This document shows positions 49,991 through 60,400 of a DNA stretch of 64,000 nucleotides, piece after piece. The notes beneath the pieces were generated by a model. It did not search any database. It had not been told where the DNA came from and worked only from the letters and a program-made list of their open reading frames with translations. Location of the stretch: assembly GCA_944989445.1 (NCBI GenBank), contig CALYLW010000169.1, positions 1,014,811 to 1,078,810 on the forward strand, read 5' to 3'. The DNA comes from Ampullaceana balthica. Taxonomy: Eukaryota > Mollusca > Gastropoda > Lymnaeidae. The position numbers were made by a program, and so were the translations under genes. Numbering within the stretch: position 1 is the stretch's first letter; the number at the start of each line of letters is the position of its first letter.

Positions 49991-50899
49991 ATTTAGGGTG
50001 ATATTAATATTTTATTGTATTAATACTCTATCTTTCTAGTTATTGAATCCTGAAAAAATTAATATAAAGTTTTTCTAGATAACTTTGTTATTGTTATAAA
50101 AAAAACTATTGCGTAATAGGAGTAACATTGAAAAAAGAAGTAAAATATTTCGTCAAAGTGCGGGGCCCTGAAAAGCGCGGGGCCCAAGGTGGTTGCCTCG
50201 TTCGCCTTGCCCTAAGGCCGGCCCTGTGTGCATGCAAACATCAGAGAACAGACCAATTTCGCTAATAACTTGTTACTGTCATGAGGATAGAACATCACCC
50301 TGCGAAATCTTTTTTTTCTTTTTTGGGTCCGATAACCTCGAGGTCTTGGTAGACTTGGAGGTGCCTATCTCCTCTCCAAGTCAGCGGAGGACTTTTTTTT
50401 TAGCAATAGTCATTCATCAACATGTTTTATTTGGGCTTAAAGTGGGCTAGATCCCACTATTGACTTCGCTATCCTTCCAACTCTTACAACTAAACTATAC
50501 CACTACGGGGGACTTAAACTGCAAATGCCGTGAAATAACTCTTACCCCATACAAAGTCCCGTGTCCGAATGGTTTTATTTTAAAAATAAATTCTCCGGGG
50601 CAGAATATATTTTTATTCAGAATTAAATCAAATCTCCCCTAGCGTAAAATAAAGTTTCCTCGAAATAAATCCGCTTCCCACCAAACTTTCAATAAAATAC
50701 AAAATGACCGCTAAAAATACAATAATAAAGCATAATTATTAGGGATATAGTCACACGTGTTACTTTTAACTGTATGTCTCAGAGGCGTAGCTAGAGAGGT
50801 GCGAGGAGGTTTGGGATCACCAAATTTGACATCATATCAGGAGTGTGACAAACATTTTAAAAATGCATGTTTGCTTGATTGGTGCTTAGCAAAGTTAGG

Positions 50900-51245
50900 A
50901 CTATTAACATTGGAGCTAAAGAATTTTGATGTTAGGACTGTTAAAATGGGTTCTAAACAGTTTTAACATTAGGACTGTTAATATTCATGTTAAACAATGT
51001 TAGGACTGTTAAATATTGGCGCTAAACAATTTTAATATTAGTACTGTTAATATTGGTACTAAAAATTTTAGGACTGTAACACTTGGTGCTAATTAATTTT
51101 AATGTTAGCACTGTTAATATTGGAGGGACATTTTTTAATGTTATTACTGTTAATATTGGCGCTAAACAATGTTATGACTGATAATATTGGTGTTAAATAA
51201 TGTTAGGACTGTCAATCTTGGGGCTAAACAAACTTAGGACAATGT
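50900..51245. repeat. Degenerate ~36-bp minisatellite
   Basis: TTAGGACTGTTAATATTGG and GCTAAACAATTTTAA blocks recur about nine times with variable spacing and decay. Confidence 0.8.
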
Positions 51246-51254
51246 TCCTTTCAA

Positions 51255-51400
51255 GCTGAGCGGTCGCGCAGATATATGATTGACGCCCCGCAGTAGTTAA
51301 GAATTACCGTGCAGAAAATTTTGTAAAACATGGCACAAAAATGCACATGAATTTTCGTACTTTGCACACAGACCGACGAACCTTAGAGGGAAAATTGGTG
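51255..51400. repeat. Dispersed repeat S2, copy 3
   Basis: GAGCGGTCGCGCAGATATAT, AGAATTACCGTGCAGAAAAT and CACAGACCGACGAACCTTAG match the copies at 30131 and 38815. A scrap of SINE body (GTTCACAGGCCACGGCTATG) follows at 51401. Confidence 0.6.
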
Positions 51401-51429
51401 TTCACAGGCCACGGCTATGAGGAATTGTA

Positions 51430-52186
51430 TTGAGGATGAGAAAGTCAGATCACATTAAACTGGGCCTGAGGGATCTCCATTGTCTTCCTGTAGCTGAAAG
51501 AATAGACCACAGATTCTGTCGCTATCTTATGGCTTTATGAACACAGTAGCGCCGCAGTATTTAAAAGAATTGACATTTGAACATGTATTTCTAAATGGGC
51601 TGCTATCTTCTACACCAGGGGTCGGGAAACCATGGCTCGCGAGCCAGAAGTGGCTCTATTGATGTGATGGCTGCATCTGGCTCTCAGACGTATGTTTGAT
51701 TATTTTTTTTAAAAACAACATTTATTCAGACTCGTTTGATATACAGTACACATTAATTGAATATTAAAAAAGGCATAACAATGTTATTAGAAAGAATTCA
51801 GAGACATAATTATTTTCTTTTAGTGTTGAAATTACACAAAATGCACAAATTTACTTTAATTTTTAGTTTTAAACATAATGTATGGCTCTCAAAGACTTAC
51901 TTTTCAAAATATGGGGTGTTTATGGCCCTCTCAGACAAAAAGTTCCCCGACCCCTGTTCTACACAGTCCCTTCTGAGAGTTCCCGGAGTGGATGGATACA
52001 GGAGGAGGTCCTTTGGCGTGCGCTCTTTTGAATAGATGGCACCAAATTTGTGGAACGGTTTTCCGAAATTTTTGAAAAAGTGTGAAAACAAATAACAATT
52101 TAATAAAAATTTGAAGACTTTTTAATTTGAAAGAATTTTTGAAAACCAGAGCTAAACGAGTTTCTGGAATAGTGCTATAGAAGAAA
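51430..52186 (+). mobile_element. 5'-truncated LINE 3' end, split by a MITE
   Basis: Before the MITE the frame reads KSDHIKLGLRDLHCLPVAER, the usual HWLPV block of CR1/Jockey-type proteins. After it come VPGVDGYRRRSFGVRSFE, APNLWNGFPKFLKK and KNLKTFLFERIF, the C-terminal WNxxP tail. The (ATTC)n run at its 3' end is probably the LINE tail. Stops show that it is inactive. Confidence 0.7.
51616..51956. mobile_element. hAT-like MITE with perfect 8-bp TSD, inserted in a LINE
   Basis: It starts CAGGGGTCGGGAAACC and ends AGTTCCCCGACCCCTG; TTCTACAC is duplicated exactly at 51608-51615 and 51957-51964. It is non-coding, 341 bp. Confidence 0.92.
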
Positions 52187-52304
52187 TCATTCATTCATTC
52201 ATTCATTCATTCATTCATTCATTCATTCATTCATTCATTCATTCATTCATTCATTCATTCATTCATTCATTCATTCATTCATTTATTCATTCATTCATTC
52301 ATTG
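52187..52304. repeat. (ATTC)n microsatellite
   Basis: About 29 tetranucleotide units with one ATTT variant, directly following the LINE remnant; probably its expanded 3' tail. Confidence 0.95.
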
Positions 52305-52584
52305 GTTTATGCTAGCTTGAATATTTGGGGTCAGATTACTCCCGTGACCTTACATGGATATTTTTATAATTCAATAGGCTACCAAATAGGCATCAAATCT
52401 ATTGGCAACGGGTACATGTCTTTGGTTTCACAATCATCGTGATTGCTAAAAGTTAAAGTAAAATTAAGTACACTTTTTTCACAAATTTTATGAACGTTTC
52501 AATCTGGTCATATTAAAAACAAAAACAAAAAAGTAATGGGGGTGAGACTGCAATCAGGCTTTTAAATAGGTAAATATATAATAT

Positions 52585-52985
52585 AAAAACAGGGTATTAG
52601 TAGGCCTGACAGGTCGTAACACAACAGCGAACGTTTCGGCAAAGAGCCTTCCTCAACGGACAAATAGTACACAAATGAAACGAATAAAACGAAATATTAA
52701 AAAAACACTTAGCTGCGGTGAAATCCAAGTAGTCCAGTAGAGATAAATTTAAGGAGAGAAAAGTAAGGGCTTATATAGGAAAGGATAGGGTGGGTGTGGC
52801 CAATCAATCAGCTTGTCAGTGCGAACACAACGTTGATCCCATGTGGTGTAAGAGCCCCATTCTCATGGATTAGTCTATTCTCCAGACATAAAAACAACAA
52901 CTCGTTTTCCTCCTCATTGGTGCACGGAGCTTGCTGTGTTGTAGTAGACTTGATCCGGAATCACTGGCCTAAATAGTTGACGCTC
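52585..52985 (-). mobile_element. Possible retroelement 3' region (Penelope-like?)
   Basis: On the minus strand a short open stretch (EEENELLFLCLENRLIHENG, ending VVFALTS) is followed by GAGGAAGGCTCTTTGCCGAA and ACGTTCGCTGTTGTG, a motif type often met near the 3' end of Penelope-like elements. No reverse transcriptase or GIY-YIG core is visible, so the class is uncertain. Confidence 0.3.
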
Positions 52986-53415
52986 CTCCCTTTTACTAGC
53001 CGCTAGTGATAACTTATTCATTCGTTAATTTCACATGTGGACTATTCAACAAAATATTGGAATTAAAATATATTTAAAAAAAAACATCAAACAACAACCT
53101 GCTTGTATGTTATTGAAATTTTGTGATTAAATTCATATTTTTAGCCGTGTCACCGATGAAAATGTCGCTATCGCAATGGAACTTATCTTGCAAGATCATC
53201 AACGTGTTGAATAAAGGTAATATGTTACACATTTCGACAGTGTAGTAGAAGCGAGTAGCTTGCTTGTAAGTCACTTTCAGGTATTGGTGGCTGATGGTGT
53301 TTTTCCTGTTGATTAGTCGATCGTAGCTGAAATAAACATTTCACATTAAATAAATATCTTGATTCTGAATTGAAATCTTTTTGTAAAAAAGTCTCTCAGA
53401 CCTTATTGACGATCG

Positions 53416-54457
53416 ATGGCGTGGTTTGTGTTTTACTTCGCACTACAGCTCTTAGTTTTGTTCAGCCAAGGTAAATAATTGATTCGAGTTCCTTATTTTT
53501 ATACATGTTTATTGTATCCAGATTTACATGAACCTTTATTATTTTTATAAATAATCGAAAGTATCCGTTAACACCTACATCGTTTGTAAAATAACAAAAA
53601 CAACAACAAAATTCTCTTGTTTTATGATACTAACGCACCTCACTTAGACATTAAGTTTAAAGTCCATCAATATATACATTATACATTTTTAGCTACGAGA
53701 AACTCAGAAAAAACTTGCTGTACATTCACATGGAAGAATTACATTTCAGTTCTGCTATATATTTTTTTACTTTCACATTCTTCAATTCTGTATGACACTT
53801 TTAACAAAAAACATTGCGGCAGAGGCGTCACTAGGGTTGGTGTCAGCCAGTGAGGTAGGTCATGGTGTCACCACCTCACGGCTAACTCCATAGACCTCCT
53901 CCGCATCTGCGATTGCCAAAGAACGAGAACACACAGAATTTTACATTTTGGTGTAAACCCTTGTGATGGTATCCCCCCTAGTGATGATGTCACCCGATGC
54001 GGACGAACACTGAACAAGCTATAAGCTGTTGATATGTTGAACTCAGGTTCCTCGCTTTTAGCTTCAGTGTAAAGTATCCTCGTGTTACATTGGCGTTACC
54101 CCCTTATTTGATCAATTGTTATATAATTAATGCTATTGCTATTGTATATAATGTATATTATCCCTAGTATTCTATTTTAAAGAAAATCACAATGCATACT
54201 ACTCCTCAGATACGTTTTTAAGTAAATAAAATTCATAATGTTTCTTAATCTTATATTAATAAATCACATAATATATAATTCAAAGTATGTATGTATGTAT
54301 GATGTCCTTTATAGCTGACAAAACCATTCATCCGATCGCCATGAAATTTTTGGAGAGTATTGAGTACGCTCCCGGGATGGTAATAGTAATAGGCAACTTT
54401 TTAAATCCCTTATATTAACTTCACCGCCGTCTCTCTCTGTCTGTCTGTCGTTCTGTC

Positions 54458-54494
<37 letters not shown>

Positions 54495-57400
54495 GTCTTG
54501 GGCGGGCGGAAAAACAAAATTCAAAAATGACCCACTTCCCGTGATCCGATCGAGCTGAAATTTGGCACACGGACCCGTCTCACCTAACAATGCATCGTAA
54601 CAAAATTTCAGATTGATCGAACGTACCGTAATTAAATTAATGCATTTTTAGGTTATCCTCATATAACGTATGTAATTCAAATTCACGGTTTGTTATGGGT
54701 TTTTTTTCACGTGAAAGTTTGAGTTGACGCTTTGACGCGACCCATCGAAGTACCGGCGTGCTTTTGTTTACATTTTACGTGTCACGCTGAGCTCGGTCAA
54801 GCGATCGGTGACAAGACTTTTCCCCTCTCCCAGCCCCCGAACCCTACCCCCATCCCCAGGGTTATGAAGCAAAGTTGAGTTTAGACAGATTCAGCCTGCG
54901 AATCTCGTCGCGTTTGAAAATAATTAATACTGTTAGTTGTGTCTCATATATAAGGGAATTATAGTAAAAAACTTAGTTTTTACGGGTTTGTTTTATTATT
55001 AAATCCCTTATATTAACTTCACCGCCGTCTCTTTGGTTCGCGGTCGGTCGGTCGGGAGGGCGGAAAAACAAACGTAAAAAATGACCAATTTCCCGTGAAA
55101 CCATCGAGCTGAAATTCGGCACACGGACCCGTGTCACCTAACAATGCATCGTATCAAAATTTCAGATCATTCGAAAGTACAGTAATTAAATTAATGCATT
55201 TTTAGTTTATCTATATAAACTAATGTAGTGGTCGCTATTGTTTACATTTTACGGGTCACTTGACTTCACGCCAGCCAGCGGTGAACACATCTCGTGTTTT
55301 AACCAGGTGTACTGGCGTGCTTTTGTTTACATTTTACGTGTCACGCTGAGCTCGGTCCAGCGATCGGTGACAAGACCTCCCCCCCCCCGTGTTAAAAGCA
55401 AAGGGGCGTTAAGACAGATTCAGTCTGTATATATTTTTCGCGTTTGAACATAATCAATACTGTTAGTTATGTCTCATATATAAGGATTTAAAGTCAAAAA
55501 CTTTGTTTTTACGGGTATGTTTTTATTTCAAAATTTAACAGTCGTAGGGCGCCGGGAGCCCATAATGTGATTTTTTTCTTAAATGAGCTATATAAAAATT
55601 AGTTTAAGCGTTAGCTATTGTGAAAATTGATGGATCTTAACCAAACTTTGTATTTAACATCTTGGTAGCCAATATTGAAATACTATAGGGCACTAATTTC
55701 CAAATGTCCATTTCTTCGGGGCTGGGGGCCCAAAATGCCTTTTTTCGTAAACGTTTACGATTTTATTCCCCATTTAATTATTAAAGATTTTGAGAAATAT
55801 AGATAAATATATCCATTATGGAATTGATTGAAATAAACAGGTGTTTTGAACTTTATATCTTGCACTAAATGGGCCCTGAGGCCCTTAATGTAGTTTTTTG
55901 CTTATATGAGCTATATAAAAATTAGTTTATGCTCTAGCTACTGAGTAAATGAATGGATCTTAACCAAACTTTGTATAGAAAAACTTGGTAGCCCAAATTC
56001 AAACAACAAAGGGCACTGCACTTATAATGTTCATTGCTTCGGGGCCGGGGGCCCTTAAAGTTAAAAAAAAATTTTTTTAAAGATATTATTTCCAATTCTT
56101 TGTTAACTATCTTTGTATATAAAAACTGAAAAGCCTATTACATATTACTGTAGAGCACCGAACTCCTAATGTCCATTCCTTTTTTTTCCCAGTGTCTATT
56201 TTAAAAAAAAACACACTTGTAAGACGTCTTTTTCCTTTTCGATTGTACACGATGTAGACAAATTAATATTAACACACATATCCATCATGATCCAGATTGC
56301 AACATACGAGTATAGTATAGAGATTATGAAATTTACATCTTGCACCGATTATAGGACGCCAGGGCCTTTTATATTGTTTTAGTGATATAAGCTTGAGACT
56401 TAAGAGTTTTATTTTATACGACCGATTGCACTGATAATTTAATAATTTGTTGAGTACAATAGAAATAACAAAATTTAAATTAACACTCATTTTGGGTTCG
56501 GGGTACTTAATATATTTTTTTTCTTCTTTGAATGCTTTTTAAAGATTATTTTATTTATCCATTTGCTATGAAACTTGGACTTTCTTTAGCACACATCCGT
56601 GAAGGTTTCTGGAATTAATTTTCTTAAAAACGTACAACTCATTGCTTTCTTTGATTTTTACAAGCTTTTATTTAACTCACACTGTTTGTATGTTGTATCC
56701 GTCAAATCTTGTAACGTAAAATTAAACCACTTTTGATGGTCCTAGATATCTCAAAATTTTACCACAGATAGATCTTGGATGACAATACATTGTATCAAAA
56801 TTTCAGATCGATCGAATGTACCGTAATTAAATAAATGCATTTTTACGTTTATCTTTCTATATAATCTGTATCCGTGCTATTCTTGACTTTCACGTGAATG
56901 TCACCGGAGTTCACAACCAGCCATGGATGACGACATTCCAGGTGTTAAACAGCTCAGTAATTCGAAACTAAATCTAAATTGACATGATAATACAAGAGGA
57001 ACAACTGGTATTTGTGTAGCCTAGTTGGCCCAATTGTTAGCTTAATGGATTTTCGACCTGTAGGTACGGGGTTCAATTTTCAGTTGGGGAAACTGTTATT
57101 TTTTAAATACATAAATTTGTAATTAATAATCTATCTTTTTACCACTATCACATTTAAGTTATAGACAACGAAGTTTGACTAATTAAATTGAGTTGATTAT
57201 GTCAAAAAATTGATTAAAAAATTGTGTTACTAAAAAGTAGAAAATAAAATATTTAAAAAATCTTTTTTTAAAAGGACACGCTTTTATTTACATATAGAAA
57301 GTGCACTAAAAAGAAGAAAATAAAAATTTTCAATCCGTGAACCTATCGACTGCACATAAAAGCGTGGGGCCCTCATCACAACTCGCAATCATGTACAAAG

Positions 57401-60400
57401 CTGCGAAACATAAATACAAATTTATATGAATATTAATAAACATTTAAAGTTTCACAACTTTGATCATATACATGCTACTATCATATTATTTAGAAAAATT
57501 TATCTATATGCAAAAGAGTAGTTGCAATAAGAAATGAGTTGTGATGGGCGCCCCACGCTTTTATGTGCAGTCGATAGGTTCACGGATTGAAAATTTTTAT
57601 TTTCTTCTTTTTAGTGCACTTTCTATATGTAAATAAAAGCGTGTCCTTTTAAAAAAAGATTTTTTAAATATTTTATTTTTTACTGAGATCGTTGCGCCGC
57701 ACGACGGATCTGCTAGTATTTAATGTTCAGAAGCGTAACTGGGTTTTCCGCGCCCTTGGCTAATTCATGTTTGGTGCCCTTGGGAAATAGGGCAAATACT
57801 TAATTATACAGAAAAAATTAATTTGTGAAGGATTATCCCTCGGCGCCCTTGGCAACTGCCCCGATGCCAAGTAGTTGTTACGCCTATGTTAATGTTTGTC
57901 ACTGTTATAGAGCGAACTATCTCATAGTACATTAATTACATTAACTTGTACACTTTTCTCAGCTATTTGCAAAAGTTAATGCAAAAATTCAATATTTCAA
58001 GCTCCGTATGATATAATAATCCTAATACAACTATCATGATCACCACAGCTTTACCTTCTCCACAACAGCTCAGCCTGGGGTAAAAAATCAAGGAGTTTTA
58101 GATCTGTTCACTAAGAACTACAAAGGAGATGTAAGTATGAAGTAATTAGATCCAATAAATAAATAGCGAATCTATTTATTGGAGCTGTATTAATTTCGTA
58201 CAAATAGGTGCTAGATATGCATTAATGTGTAACGTGTTAATTGATGTGTTTGCAACTAGTAACAGCTGTGAGAGCATTGTCGTTGTGTTTGCATTGTATG
58301 AGCATGCAAGGACTTACCTAGTATGAAAACACGTGGTTTGTGATGTGAACTGTAAGCGTGCGTGGTCGTGGACTGGGAGGATGGCTGACTAGAGATAGAC
58401 GGTTCAAGCGGCAACGGAGGGGGATTGTACAGTAGATTGTACAGTTGATTGCAGTGGATTGCATAGTTGATTAAAGACAGTTGTTAACAGAACACATTGT
58501 GTTAAAGTCTTGTTACATGTAAATACTATTGCAACAGCTGTGTTAAATGGCGTGTTTGGTACTAGTAACACACCTGTAATAGGTTAACAGCGGCATGAAA
58601 TTCAGTGTTTGTTCAATAGCTATAGATGAAATGCTGTGATATAAATTGCAGCTGAGTATCTTTAAAATCTCTTCTGCAAATCGTATCGGTGGGCTACAAC
58701 AATGTTTGACGAGTGATTTAGGATTAAGGGGCCGTCCATAAAGTACGTCGCGCTCCAGAGGGGGGAGGGGGTGTAGGAAAGTGTGACAGTTTATGACAGG
58801 GGGGAGGGGGTCCAGCCATGTGTGTCGTCGTCACGGTGTTTTATATTAAATTTTAATTATTTTGTTAATAAAAAACAAGATTTTTTTTCGAAAGTGTGAC
58901 GTACTTTTTTTTTGTTCCAAGATTTGTGACAGGGGGAGGGGGGGAGTTAAAAATGGTCAAAAATAGCGTGACGTACTTTATGGACGGCCCCTAAGACGAT
59001 TTATACAAAGAGTGATGTATTGTAGTTTGGTGCGTGGGTAGCGTGTTCAAGAGATAAATAGGGCAGTGGCAAAGGGCAAGGTTACAGTAGTGTCTTGTTA
59101 GCAGTGGGATCATGTATTATATAAATAATACTGTGGAACAGGAGCGTCACTAGAGGGTGCGGACCGCAAAGGGTGACACCATTAGTAAGGGTGACACCAA
59201 AGTGTACAATTATGTATATTCCCGATTTTGGTACTGGGAGACTCGGAGGAGTTCTATGTCGTGAGGGGGGTGACACCATGAGCTACCGCACTGGGTTACA
59301 CCAATCCAAGTGACGCCTCTGCTGATGAAATAATGAAAACCTTCATTTCCTTGCAGTATGAGATATTTATGTAAATAAAATGATCTTATTGAGATGAAAA
59401 GCTGTTCTCTAATAAATTCAATGATTAGGGAACGTACTACGGAGATATCGTTGAAGGAACTTGCCAAATTGCCAAACCACTTCCGGAAGCCGCTACAAAT
59501 GCCAGAATAACAGCGTTGGTCGCTCTTAACAAGCCTCAGTTCATGAACTCACTCGTGTGTGGTATGTGCATAAAGGTATGCCGCCATGTAATTGTTCATG
59601 TCTTCCTGTATTCATATGATCATATGCTCTTACGTTATTGTACTCATGTGTTCACATTTTCATGTTTATACATTTAAGTGTTCGTTGTTCATGCACGTCA
59701 GAAATGGTCCTCGGTTGCATACAGTTGCAAATTTATTAAAATTTCTGGTCTTCTTTTGTCAATGTAATTTATTTTTAGGGTGTCTTTCGGCAGTATCTAT
59801 CTATCTCTAGCATGGATGTAGTTCACATACTGATGCTTTCTAATGTAATGCCTTCCGAAACTAACATTTTTAATAAGACATATATTAGGTTTTAGATATG
59901 TTTTATAAGGGCGTTAAATAAGTTGCCTAATTGGTATTTTATTTGTGTATGACCATTTGTTGGTGAATAACTGAATTAAACATTAATTTAAGTTTGCCTG
60001 TTTGTTAGTTAACTTCGATTTGCTGAAGTTTTGTAACTTTAAGTCTGTATTCAGGTGACAGGCTCAGGTCACGGTTTGGGTACAAATCCAATCATAGGGG
60101 AGCACATTGTCTACGTCAAGGATATGTGCCCAGTGTGCCATGAAGGTAAGACTGTGACGTGCACATTGTCTACGTCAAGGATATGTGCCCATTGTGCCAT
60201 GAAGGTAATACCTAGAAGTGCACATTGTCCATTTCAATGATGTATTTAGCATTTTATACAAATTCTTTGTGTACCAAGTTTCTTTCTGCAAGTTTATTAT
60301 ACACCGGGACATGAATATCCCGTGATCTCATTCAAGGATAAGCATTGCATAGAGCTACGAGGGAAAGCAGATGTTGAAACATTGTATGTGTCAATGTTGT

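Larger units (their letters stand above)
46174..50226. mobile_element. 4.05-kb composite hAT transposon with near-perfect 8-bp TSD
   Basis: The ends CAGGGCCGGCTCTAGGG and CCCTAAGGCCGGCCCTG are inverted repeats continued by GGGGTCCAAGGC against a GGGGCCCAAGGTGG block. The flanks GGTGCATG (46166-46173) and TGTGCATG (50227-50234) are a 7-of-8 target duplication. Inside are a truncated family M2 MITE, remains of a ZMYM1/DUF4371-type transposase, and a nested second hAT element with a ZBED5/Buster-like transposase. Confidence 0.8.

Noticed and set aside
46174..50226. CRISPR-like or prokaryotic mobile structure
   Set aside because: No direct-repeat/spacer pattern anywhere in the window; gene structure is eukaryotic throughout.
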